Positions 12,679 through 26,000 of a DNA stretch of 64,000 bases are shown one piece after another; the first letter of the stretch is position 1; each line of letters begins with the position of its first letter. The position numbers were made by a program, and so were the translations under genes. This DNA comes from Augochlora pura (lineage: Eukaryota; Arthropoda; Insecta; Hymenoptera; Halictidae), in the NCBI RefSeq assembly GCF_028453695.1, contig NC_135781.1, positions 372,001-436,000 of the forward strand, given 5' to 3'. The notes below the pieces were generated by a model that saw only the letters and a list, made by a program, of their open reading frames with translations, was not told where the DNA came from and ran no database searches.

Positions 12679-14040
12679 AGGGTGGAAAAAGTCGGAGGGG
12701 GCCGCGGGATCGGGTCGATCGACGGTTCGCCTGTTCCGTTACGTCGATACGAGCGTTCTCAATTATTAGAGTTCTGCTATTTCTCCGGTTAAACTCGAAA
12801 CTTTCCGCTCGGTAACGAAAGCAACCCGCGTGCGCGCGTGCGCGAGGTTTCTCGCATTTTTCAACGCTCCTGGATTTCACCGGACACCTATTCCTTCGAA
12901 TCGACGGGAATTCCGTCCGACCGAATATCATGTATGCGCGCTAAATTACGATCGATTTTCCGGGAGCTCGGTTTCGACGAAATTCTTCGAACCGTTCGGC
13001 TTCGAAAGTTGCTCGAAAATTGTTATCATTCCGGCGTGCTATCGCCGAGCACGGATAAAGCGCTTTTATAGGGCCAGGGAAGAGGAACTCTTGCAAGTTA
13101 AACAACGAAAGTTGCCGACTCAAGGTCCGAACGTGTATCTTCGAGAATAAAAACGGGAGCAGCGGGAGGCTCGCGCGCGCGCGCCCGCCCGCTCGCTCGC
13201 ACGCCTTCTTCAAAGTTACCGCACTAAGGGGCAGCGGATACAGGAAGGAAAGAATACTCCGTAGATGGTTATAAAGGATACTTTAAAACGGAACGAAAGC
13301 GCAATCGATTAACTTTCCAATTCCATCCATCGGAAGGCTGTGCGTGTGTGTGCCTCGAGACTACCGTTGCGGTATTCTAATTTCGAAGCCGCGATAAACT
13401 CCACTTAACCATTGCTCCGCATTAAATGTATCCCGCTTAGCCGTGCCTGCGCGTATCGAGCATCACTCGACCGCGGCATTCTATTAAAAACATTCCGATA
13501 CAAAATATTCGATGTATTCTTTCAATAAAACCTCCTGTTAAAGTTGGAACGATAAACTCCGAGTTCGATAATTTAATTATTCCCTTTAATTTTCAACGAG
13601 CGACCGTTGTTCGATCATTCGCAGTCCGCCGAATAAATTGAACGCATCAAGAGCTTCGAAAATTTCATTAACGATAGTGATCAAACATTTTCATTCGCTT
13701 TCGACGAAATTTCCAGCTCTCTCTATCTATGTTCGACAACGAATTAGAAATATTAATCTGTTCATCGATAGCGAAATTGTTCGTTCGACCTCGCCGCGAC
13801 GAGGAATCGCGAATCGATTTGCGCGTGAAAAATTCGAAAGAGCTGTCCTGCGCGGCAAGATTACCATGTTACACTGTTCCGGCGCATTTTCATGCGTCCC
13901 GAACGATTCGAGCAACAATCAACATATTCGGATTAACTGGCAAATATATGCTTACCTTTTTAAACCCGTCAATCGCATTAAACCGCGAACATTTAAATGA
14001 ACAGCTTGAAAAGGTGACTCGAGATTCTTCTCCTGCAACG

Positions 14041-14046
14041 TTTATT
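14041..14046 (-). terminator. Candidate poly(A) signal of arginine kinase
   Basis: AATAAA on the minus strand (TTTATT on plus), about 245 bases past the stop and the only exact hexamer in that stretch. Confidence 0.5.
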
Positions 14047-14291
14047 CCAATATTTTATATTATTTTATATTATAAGTTTCTAACGCGCGGTCGGGTCGAA
14101 AATCTTCTTCTATTCCGCAATCGAAGTTACATCGGTCGATGTTCCTCCGGCTCGAGGCTCTGAGAGGGCGCGCGCCAAATGTTTGAATTATCGCAATTTT
14201 GATCCAGCTTTTCGGTCGATCGCGGCTCGGGCGTTTCGTTGCGAAAATCAAGGAAACATTACCGAATTGAACGCCGGCCGGTAATCGAGCG

Positions 14292-14456
14292 TTACGAATC
14301 CTTTTTCTCGAGGAACTTCTCCTGCTTGATCATCTCGAGCACGCCGATCTTCATCTGGTTAACAACCTCTCGTTCGGTCAAGCCCAGCCGCCGTTTGTTA
14401 CTGATATCGTAAACTCCGCCTTCGCTCTCGGTGTGCTCGCCTCTCGTGCCGCGTAT
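14292..14456 (-). CDS. Arginine kinase exon 4: RGTRGEHTESEGG flexible loop and C-terminus
   Basis: Fifty-four codons plus TAA. It encodes RGTRGEHTESEGG and VYDISNKRRLGLTE, the substrate-closing loop and following strand found in all arginine kinases. The C-terminal helix ends in a charged FLEKKDS. The 3' splice site, ATGATTTAG, has almost no pyrimidine tract; the first codon is ATA (Ile) where the family has Val. Confidence 0.93.
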   Translation of the reverse strand: MRGTRGEHTESEGGVYDISNKRRLGLTEREVVNQMKIGVLEMIKQEKFLEKKDS

Positions 14457-17400
14457 CTAAATCATTTCCATCCAACTGTACTCGGCTCGAAACAACGTTC
14501 GGTCGATCACACTTCAAATCGTCAGACATTCTACTTTTTTTTCTAGTTTCCTTTGTAGAATATCTTTTTATAAACAAATAATTATTACAACCTGCACGGG
14601 AATACTCATAACAGTTATTTGTTTATAAAAAGTCCTCCGGAAATCACACTAGAAAAAGGTACTATGCTGGATTTACAACGTGGCCGACTATAGTAGCTAC
14701 TATTATACTATATTGAATTTTCTGCCACCGTTCTTCCACAATAATTGACTTTGAATTATCTAAATATCTTTTGGCAAGTTTTCGTTCTTTAAATGTGAAA
14801 AATAATTGAAGAAACACGCGGAGAGACGCTTCGAAGAAACGCGTCTAAGGTAAGAGCCGGCAGCTGGCGCGCGACGCGACGCGACGCGACGGGACGCGAC
14901 GGGACGCGACGGGAGAAAATAGCTCCCTCACGGATCCCGGCCACGCAGCGTTTCAATGGAGATTTGTTAACAACTCGCCGCTTGCATTCGGCTCCGAGCA
15001 TTTAATGAATCCCCGGCGAATTGTCAAGTAGAAATGACAAACGGTGGTAACGGATCGTAAAAAAAAACGGGAACAAAGGAATAACGCCGAGATGCGTGCG
15101 GTTTATTTTAGCGGCGGGCAAATTTTTAGACAACGGTGTGTTACAATGCCGGGCTATCGACGTCGGCGCATTCGGTCCCGACGTCGCGGCGCTTCGGATT
15201 AAATAGTCTTCAATTAGGCATCACGCCGGTCTACACATATTCTATACGCTACGTTGATCGGATCATTTTGTTTTACCGTGTTTATTATTGCGATCGCGGC
15301 GCGCTCAGATTATCCGGAAACCGAAGCGAGCGCTGGAATCAGCGCCGACCGAACGTCCGGAATACCTATAATGTAATCCCTCGGAGGGAATTTTATTTAT
15401 TCGACGAGAAATGAGCATTTTTGTAATTGACGGTTCCATCGCGATTCTACGGACAAGTGGCAAGAAAGCGTTTCAACGTGGGAGCGCTTTGCGAATATTT
15501 TAGTGGGTCGAAAACTAAATTTCGGGGCAATTATCTTGCGATGATTGCCGGTAAAATTGAATCGGCCGATCCTGAAGGGCCAAATATTGGACACGGTTGC
15601 GTTTTGTCAGTCATGAACTATCTCCCCTGCCATGCAATCATACCGCGAAAACGCTCGCGTCATCGTCGCGTCGTCGTCATCGTCGTCTGCCGATTAATCT
15701 ACCGAACAACTTTTCCAGCTACGCCAGTAACTCCTGTATTCTCCTTTTTCCCTCGTTATATTTTTTAATACGTATTAACACTGAAGAGGAAGGATCAGAG
15801 CGAAATTGTCCATTTCTGCTTACAGGGAACAATGGTGCATAAAATTGGTAATCTAGTTACAAATAACGCCGTTAGCGCGTTAAACCAGCGGGAAAAGAAT
15901 CTTCAACGGAGTCGGTCCGTCGAATTGAAACAATCGTTTCCGTCCGTACTAATGATCTAGAAATTGATTTCGCAATGATTGCCTACAATGACTCGCATTG
16001 TACAAGCATTTAAATTGTCTCGAATACAAAATTGTTCGGTTGCATGCTAGGATCGTTCATATATCGTATTACAGATCGATACGTTTGTTATGGAAACGGG
16101 TATGGCTTGGCACACAACATTTTTTCGTAATATTTATTGCCGTACATCGACTGTATGTTTGTGCTATAAATTGCATTACATTCCTCCCCCTCGGCCCCTC
16201 CCCTCCCCCCTCGCCGCGAACGATGTTAAAAATCGAGGATAGCCGGGCGTAGCGAAAAAGTTTTCACTGTACACAAACTAGAATTCTATAATTTCATGCG
16301 ATCTGTTCAGCGGTGGGAGACTAGTTTAAATATTGTTCCAATCGATGGATGTTTCGTTGTTGCCATTCCGGAATGAATGGTCGAAAAATATTTCCAATAT
16401 TTAATTACCGCAGCGTTGCGATCAACCGATTAATAAATTGCTGTTACCGATCCGGCGGGAAGAATGTTTAACGCTTTGGCGACCGGTACTACTCTATAAA
16501 TCGGTTTTTTATAGTCTAACCAATAATTTGTTATTTATTATTCAAGTAAAAGTATTAGATATAATTTTTTCTAATGTCAGAGATATCTTTCGCGATCAGT
16601 AAAATAAATAAAATGGATAAAATAAATGCTAATGTTGTGAGAATATAAAAATGCCAATAGATTTAATTTTCCTATAATGACAGAAATGTTTGCGGCCGAA
16701 TGGCCGGTCGACAAAGTGTTAAGAAACTTTCGGCGATTCCGCTAGCTGCATTTCAAATAATTCCGGTCTATTTATGAATGAAAACCCCGAAAAAATTTAT
16801 GAGTGAAAATCCGCTTGCTCGAGATTTATTTCGAGCAAACTCCTATATTGGTGTTCGATCTACGTTAAACAATTTCGCGCTGCAAATTGTGTCACCTTCA
16901 TTTTCGTGGCGAAAAGAAAGTATTGTAATATGCCTCGACTTGGCAACGAATTTAGCGCGTGGCGACTTTACACGGCGCCAAATCAAATCTCTTTGATTTT
17001 CGAGCGACATTTATAAGACAGTGTCACACACGGTTGCAATTTCGTAAACGACGAAAGTCGTGAATTTTCGTGCCGCGGCGAATAAATGCGATGCGCCGAA
17101 GCATTTTTCAGGGAAACGTGTCATCGGGTTCTCGGACGAATCTCACACGTTGAACGAGCAAAGAAATTACCGTTCGCGGTCGACAAATTTTCTCGAATCT
17201 GCTATTAAAGATCTGAACGTAATTATTTGCAAAGTAGTGGTAACTAATGCTGCAAACGATATATGTACAATGTGATATCATAATAGAAATAATTCTATTT
17301 AAGTTTCGAATGGAAAAAAAATTATAATTCTACAAGTTGTAAGTGTATAGTATGGATGAGAGTGTGTGGTATGTAAGAAGGAGTGTGCGGTTGTATGAAT

Positions 17401-19988
17401 GTATAGTAATAAGATAACATGAATGCATGGTTGTGTGCGTGAAACAAATGAATGATTGGGATTATCGATCGGGCGAGGGACAACGGAACGAGGTGGCCAC
17501 ACTTCTTCGGTGACGCCACGTGGGAACAGACGTTTTGTGTATATCTTTGTTAAATAAAAGTTAATATTATTCCGTTAACCAAGTTCCTTACAAAGTGCAA
17601 TAAATTGTCGGGCCTGAAACTAAATTAATATAAAATCAGGCAAAACCGTGATTGTTCCAAGCTCGTGCGCGGGAATAGCGATTGGACGGAAGCCACGTCC
17701 GAATAGAATGAAATGGCGACGATCGTTTCGCGTCTTACTTGTAGGTGGTACATGCTCGCGATTTCTTCGAATTTCGGATAATCTGCGCTCAATTTCGGCA
17801 GCTTGGCGTGAACGGAGGCTCTGATGGTGGTTCCCAAGTTGGTCGGGCAGAAGGTGAGGTAGCCGAATCTCCGGTGCCGCGAGAATTTCAGTTTCTTTCC
17901 AACTTCGGTAACTGCTTTAACAAGCCTGGCGTACACGGACGACAGGTTTCCACCCTTTTCCATCGATATCAGACGCATGTGATCCTCCTCGTTGCACCAG
18001 ACGAGAAAAGTTTTCGCTTCGTTAAAAAATATCCCTCTGCCTGGAAATACGAGGCAACGGAATAAAAGGAGGCAAATTTCTCGTCGATACTGTCTCAAAC
18101 CGAACACGGCGCCCCGGCACCGGCACCGGCCTCGGCACCGGCCCCGGCACCGCAAAGCCACGAACAGTTCTCTAGGCAATAGGAAATCTTTGTAGCGTTA
18201 GTCACCCTAGTATTCGGTGTACACGAGATAGTTCGCATTTTATATCGGAAAATGCCCCACGTTATTCTAGGACCTTCATGACCGAACCGTTCACAGGTCG
18301 GGTCGATTAACTCCACTTCCGGAGTTTCTTTCAACCTTAAATATAAAATCCCTCGTTCGACCCGTTGACGTTTTATATTTAAATAAAATTTTATTAACGG
18401 TGCTGTCTCACTTATTATTGTTACTGCTATTAAAACGTTAAGAAATATTGTGTCATTACGATGGAGCTATTAAAGCAAGAAATATATTCCATCCAGAGAA
18501 TACAATAGTATATGTATCATTTCAGAATTGACCAGCATGAATGGAAGCAACGGTTGAAAGTTCTAAACTAAAACGAAGCCAAGATGGCCACCGCCCGGGG
18601 TTCAATGAGCCCGGCCTTCAAGGAAATCGGCCGAAGCCGCAATCGATCCCTAATCGCGTCGCGAAGCATTCGACTCGAGATACGATCGATTCCTACCCAG
18701 AATCCTGCACCGGATATTCTCGGGCACGGTAATATTTCGCGATTCGTATCTATGCATAAGCAGCGGTTGCCTCTATACACTTCTGCGTTGGGATATCTGC
18801 GACTGGTCGACTTATTATTAGGAAGCTCTATTGTTCCCTTGCAAGCAGAGAGTCCTGATTGTCTTATTTATTCTGTCGTGGACGCTGAGCCGCTCGAGAC
18901 TACACATTTTCCCGTATTCTCAATGATTACAGCTTTATTAAGCTAGCGAAATTAGGCTAGCTAGGAATTGCTCAACCGAGCAATCAATTTCACTTAATTC
19001 CACTTCCTATAAATGGTCTGCAACAATCTACTAATGACCTAAAAAATATTTTAAAGACGTGAAACATAAAACGTCTATAAGACACGTTCAAAAGACGTAT
19101 TGATTTGTAACAGAAGACCTCTCTAGGCCATTTGGAGGAAGTTCGTAATGCATTCGAGATGTCTTAAAGATGTCCCGAATGTCTCACTTCAGACGACTTT
19201 AAGACGTCTTAAAGATGTCCTCGTACTATTTGGGTTCGCTCTCCGCGACGCGACGCGACGCGACGCGACGCGCTGTAGAGAGGAAACTTGAAATTACGGA
19301 AACTGATCTTCGAGAACACGACGTTCTGCAGGGTGCCGATTTAAACAATCATTGTGAACCGCGTGTCGTTTACATTTGTTGCAACCTACGCACTAAATTA
19401 ATGCGAAGTAGTTCTACCTAGGTGCTCGTTGGAAAGGTCAACTATTCGACTATAAATGTACGCGTACATTGACCTGCTTCCCCATCCGCGTATTATTTTC
19501 TACGATTCTCTAAACAAGTTTGTAAGTAGTGGCAACAATAAGGACATTGTCGATTACAGGACTGCATAATAATAATAATCTAAGAAAAGTCTCGAGAACT
19601 TGTCAAAAATTGAATCTTTTCTGTGGACAAAATTTCTGAGATAATAACGAAACATAAAAATTAATTATGTCCTTTTCATAGCACCTACCAAAATGAATCG
19701 TGTTCAGTGCTTGAATTTTCTAAAATGTTATAGGCCTTTCGCGCCGTTGTCAAGGTGTTAACGTAACAGATCTTCGATCATTTAGAGAAGGCGAAGACAA
19801 TCGCGTGCACGCGACCAGAACAGCGAAACGTATTCGCGGCGTTTTCATTTAGCTTTCTTCGGTTTCTTGATATAAGCTATAGCTCGCGTAACGCTCCGGA
19901 ACATTTGCATATAGAACAAGAAGTAAGTCTTGTATCGATTCGAACGTAATCGAAAGGTGGTTCACCGAGCAAGTGTCGTACTCTCCCC

Positions 19989-20023
<35 letters not shown>

Positions 20024-23000
20024 CTCTCTGTGTTTCTGATCGCCTGGAGCACCGTGAAATTGAATTATGAATCTCCTACTTTATACATATCTACCTAGAC
20101 GTCACACGACTGTGTGCACACGGTCGTGCACGCATGCGCTGCTACCAAGAACCGTAGAAGGAAAAGAATTCTGCCTAAACCATTTATTAAGTTGAACCGA
20201 GTTCCGTCTTTTTATATCTGGCAACTATAATCTTCTGACGCAAACGATGCTCTTCCGCGAACACTTCGACTCTAGGCTACCAAAGATACGCGCGTTTTCG
20301 TTCCAAGTTTGCACCCCTCCAGTTATAAAAATAAAAGGCATTGTATAGTTAATACCGAGGGTCTATTATGGCTCGTCTTATAAATAATATAATATAGCAC
20401 GAACGAAATGTAATGCAATATTTGATACGTTTCGGTAGCAAATTATAATAAATAAAATTAAACCATTAGTTTGCGGTGCATTCGAGAATAACTTCGGGAA
20501 ATCCCGAGTCTCGCATTATCCCGTAAATCAAATCAAATAATGCACGGGAAACAATTGGAATCATTGAATAGAATATAGCAAACGTTGCAAGACACGCGAT
20601 CCACTTCCATTATGCAACGATAGTACTCGGAACTTATTATTAATATTTTTGTAGCCGAGCAGTCTTTATCGGGATGTAATTGGATGGAAACGTTGAAGCG
20701 CGATGCTCGCGAGATTTTCCTTAATGTTGTATATTTGCACGTGCGATGGAAATTACACAAAGTCAACGGGGTTAGACCCTGATATTGTAGCCAGGAAATC
20801 TGTCCGACGTGTTCGACGCGTGCGAACAACTCTTCGGCAAATTAAACGCGGTGTAACAATTTACATGTGCCGATTAAATTACGTTCTTAGTTTTCGCAAA
20901 GAGTTATACGCGGAGAGCAGACCTAACAAGCCGGGGCTTTGTTTGGCCGCAGCAAAAGCTCCACGGCGAGCATTTAGGTTAACCATAGAATAATATCTCC
21001 GGCGCCTTTGCTCGAGTTTACGACATCGAAATTATGATTACCTTAACTTCAGACGCGACGCACGCGTGCTTCGTAAATGTTTTGGGACGCGTGGCTATTT
21101 ATTTCCAAAACGATCGCTTGATTTTCTAGCACCCGTGTTTGCGCGGAGCTCGACTCACGGTAAAAGAGAGAAGAACGGCGTCGGCGTCGGCTTCGGCTGA
21201 ATTAATTAGCCAAGCGCGATCGGAATATGTTTTCGGAGAATCGCCGGAAAACCGGAAGAAAAATGGTCGATCCGCGAAGCGCCGCAACTCGGGGGAAAAA
21301 TGTCGTAGGATAATCTACCTCGACTCGTTTCAAAGCACGAACCGTCTGCTTTCGCATCTCTGAAATTGCAAATTGAATTTTTTTTTCGAAAATCCGGTTG
21401 CAGCGAAAAAAACGGGAGGGGAAAATTGAAATTGGTATTTGTTTCGAAAAAAAAAAAAAAAAAAGAAATTGATAAATTCAAACATCGCCGAGTTCTACAA
21501 TTTTTATTCGCGATCCGTTTTGAAACGGCTTTGCAGGAGGAAGCCTCCCCTTTACGACGACCCCTGAAAAGTTGATGCACGGATTTTTTTTCGCCGTTTT
21601 ATTGGCCTTTGAACGAAGACTGTGCCACCGGGATCAGAATAAGCCAAGGCGCGCGCCACACGAAGGGGGTCGCGCCTGCACATCGCCTTTCAAATATTTA
21701 CCATGCAAATGAAGATTGCCGGGAAAATTTAAATAACACCGATACGGGCTTATATTATTAATCGCGTCATCTAAAATGAAATTATAAGAAATCGGTTCGG
21801 CGACGTCGTTGAAAATGTTTCCTGCGCGAGAAAGCACCGATGAGCACCCGTGGTTCATTTAAACGCGGCGTTATTCGATCGAGAAAGAAATTCGCAGATG
21901 CCATCGCGCTGAAAATAGCCGATGCAAATTTAGTTGGTCGCGCGACCTTTGCCGAATATTCGGTGGATAACATAATAGCGCACAGCATTTTCGCACGTTC
22001 GGCGCATCCCCGTAACATTTTTTCATGGAACGTTGCAGCGCTCGTATTATTTCGGCGTAACACCGTCTAACGCGATTTCACGGTTTTTCTGTGCAGGATC
22101 TCGCATAATACCATCCAATGATGTGCTATCGGCGATGGAAGCATCGAAGAATCAAGAATCTGACGTCGATAACGAAACTTTCTTTCCGCGTTGCCTGTCT
22201 CGTCAAGATCAAAAATCTTGCAACTTCGAAAACTGTTTTGCACGTTCATGGACGGGGGATGTGTTTTAGTCTTTCAGACTTCGGATCTTTTTACAAGATA
22301 AAATGTACTCGTGTCAACTGCAAGGAACAGGAGTTATGCAAAAATGTATTTCTTTTTTTTCATTGAGCAATGCGAATGCTTGAAAGAGGAATAATGCAAC
22401 AGCAGGTACAAAGTCTTCTGAAATCTATCCAGGTTTGTATTCCACCTTCTCTCTACTGTCTATTCATTATTCGGTGAAATAACGATATTAATTTAAAATT
22501 CACTTGTGCAAACAGGTTTTAAAATTCACAGACTGCAGTTCTTTACAAGAACTAAAATATTCTATATAAATTACAAGAGATACAAATTCAATCAAAATGA
22601 GCTGCCTGTTGTTACAAGGATATTAATAAACCGTCCTATTAACTTTACCGTCCGATATTTAATTTACTCACTTGTATCGTGAACGACATCCGGTAAGTTA
22701 ATCGATAATAATTTAAATTGCAATGTCCACGTAATAATAAACGATAGGACGAAGCTCGCATCGAGCGATACTAGAAAGTTTTCAGCGATATCTATCTATC
22801 GATAACAGAGTGGTCTAGAAGCAGAAAATGATGGAAGCAATGACACGCCTCATCGACTCGCTGTTTCGCTAACATGTCCTCCCTCGAAACCTACTTTAAT
22901 CCCAGAAACTTTCAGCTTAATCTTCGTTTAAACTTGAACCCCCCAATTTCGACTGTTCGGGCTTACCCGGGATTAATGTTTTCAAACGAGCTAAACGAAC

Positions 23001-26000
23001 TTAAAGCATTGTAATTGAATGTTTTACGTAAGCTCTGGCAAACTACAATAACTCCAATCGACCCACAAATTCGACGCGAGTTTAGTCGCAACAACAAAAT
23101 TAATCGAAACGACAGTCGTTGAAAAATAGACAACGCAAGTTTACGAAGAGAGCGACTAAATAAGAAATTGGCACGACAGCTATGTGCAGGTTCTCTCAGA
23201 AGTTAAAATTGTTGAAAATAAGTAACAGTCAAAGAACCGCCCCTCAAAGTAAATTTCAAGACACTTGAGACAATTGGCAAGTGCTGGTAAGAAAATTCAA
23301 AAATAATTCCGAGTGCAAAGCGTTTGAAAGTCAGTGTCAGAGTCACCATTCGAGTGCACAGAGTCGATGGAATTTTGATCAGCCGGCAGAGATTCGGTTT
23401 GGACGCAGTATCCAAACAAGTATCGTCAAAGCTAATGGATCGCGATAGAAATCAGTCGACCGACCGACCGATTCATAAATTTCGGATCGGCCGATTCGGA
23501 TCGACGCTCACCGGTTGGCCAGAATCTGTTCGAGTTTGCAGCCTCCAAGAACCGATCGCCCTCCTTGAACAGAAAATGATCGTCTATCATCTGCTGCTGC
23601 ATCTGTTTGTCCATCGCCCCGAGGGTGTAATAACCTCCTTTTAGCTCGCCGTCCAGCGTCGACAGGGCCTCCTGCACCTGAAAGTGTGGAAGACTCGCGG
23701 TGTAAACAGATTAGGGAGCAGGCATTCCCGCAGTTTGTCGAGAATTTATTCGGCCGTCCGCGCCCCGTTGCGCCATAACTCGGTGATAACGAGGCGGCTG
23801 AAACGTGATTAGAAAACGCAATTATCTGGCATCATAACAGTGAACGCGCGCGCGAGCGCGAGCGCGAGCGCGAGCGCTAGCGAGGGAGCGCTCGCCCGAA
23901 ATCAATTACCCCCGCGCGCGCGTCGTGCTTTGATTTAACTCTTTCGAGCGAAACGAGTCACGCGTTTTGTACCGTTGCTCGCTTTGATCGTCGCTCGAGT
24001 CGACGCGAGTTCGCCGTTTCCTACCGATCACTCTCGCCAAGACGCGAATCGACGAGCTTGCGCCGTAGTTTCAGCATTTTCGATCGATTCGATTGTTTTC
24101 CTATATCTGTTGGTCAGTCTGGCCCCCAATGGAATTCGAAACAATTATATAATATAGGAAATTGTATTATATCAATAATATAGTTATAACAATAAATAAT
24201 ATTGCTATTTAGAGTACTATCGTATCATAAATAAATAAATACCTATTGCCATTTATATGCTCTAACGTACCGTAAAGGATTTTTCTCTTCCACGTATATT
24301 TATTTAAATATAAATCGTGGAAGTCTTAGGTATGCAGAGGTTTGAACAGTTTCGCGTAGGAGTATACCATATACGTGATACGAGCGTAAGCGTATTTGAA
24401 GTACAATGCGATCCTACCTCGAGGAGGTCTCCATTCGATCGTCTCTGAACAATGGGGTGCAGACGCAGCGCGTACAACTGAATGTAATTAAGGATTTTCC
24501 ATGAAACGAGTGTAAAGAGTTAAACGTTCTACGCGCCGGTGGATGGTGCGCGATAAAAACGATACAGTTCCATTCTATTGTATTATTGCCGCGCTTTCAA
24601 TGTTCGGTAACAGCGAAATTCATTCGGTTTATGCGTCTTATACTGGCAAGCTGTTCAAGCTTTACTCGCGGGTAAATTGGGTTTCCCCTACTGCGTTTCG
24701 GTTGCCAGGGAACCTAAGACGCCAAGCATGACGACATCCACGACCATCTGTGTCAGACGCAGGAATCTGAATCCTCCGTCCTCTGCTAGCACCCGCCGTC
24801 TTTTGTTCCCGATGACGAGTGTGGCTGGGGGGTGCGAAACGTATGGGGGTCTCCTCGCCTTCGAATGACCGCCGTGCCGATTTATTTCTCCCTCGTGCTC
24901 TCCCCCTGCTTTCCTACCAGGGTTAGTCGATAAAGCTAATATATAATATTTTTTCAATGCTAACGTAAACGTACGGCCATGGTAAGCAGCCACGATTTCC
25001 TCGAGTCGTAAACCAGTGTCTCGAATTTCGTAACGCGGTATTTTATGGTTTCCACCGGTCTCGCCATACCTAATACGATCAAAATGTCATGGGCACGACT
25101 ACTAAGCGTGGTTAGTATGATTCCGCGTGGACGGTAGCTCCAAAGAGGGACTACTAGCGATATTAGGATGTTGTAACATATTTTTAGTCGCAGATACGAG
25201 CATTCAAAAATCAACGATCTTTTTCGGTCATTGCAAAGCTTTAATTTTATTTTTTAGTATTTCAAGTATTGTACTGAAAATTGTCTTTAAATATAGTATT
25301 ATAAATAAATGTACAGATTTATGCGGAGAAAAAGTGCCACTAAAATGGACCCGCCGCGCGAAGGAACAAATAAAATGTCAAATAAAATTTTAAAATAAAT
25401 TTTTTTTCAAATAAAATCACTTTTGGTTCGATCGGCCGTGTTTTCGTTTTGAACGCGCGCACAGAGAAACGTTGTTGCGTGCCGCTCGTGACACGCCGCT
25501 ATCCAGGAGCGTGGTTTCAAAATTAAAAGATGAAAATTTCGCCTGTCGCGTTTAGTTCGCAGAAACTTTGGACATTCGCGGCCCCGTGAAAATGCAGCAG
25601 TTTCGCCAAACTGTAGTTTAGTAATCAGTTAAAATGCTGCGCGTAGATCTACCGGTCGGCCATTCGGTTAATTTAGTTAATAATGTTGCTACACTCGTTT
25701 CGTTGCAACTGTCTGGTTGACAAATTCGAAATACCCTTCTATAAAATTACAGGATTTCGTTCGTCGATGGATACGCATACTCTAATCATTTTCCAAATCA
25801 ATTTTCAGCGAGAACAAATCATTGTTTTATAGATTTCGAAAAGTGCCGTTGCAATGGCGCAAGTCCAATTAAAGATAAGATCTTACACGTTGCGCTACCT
25901 TTATTGGAAAAACACGAATCTCTCTCTATGAAATATTTTTATTTATTTAACAAATCCACAGGATAGGAAGTTTCGTCGTTCTAAGCGACGAGGAAGGAAA

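Larger units (their letters stand above)
10934..14291. other. Spacer between the convergent CAP and arginine kinase genes
   Basis: Holds both presumed 3' UTRs, a (GA)n and a (TCG)n tract, and no coding sequence I can support. Confidence 0.6.
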
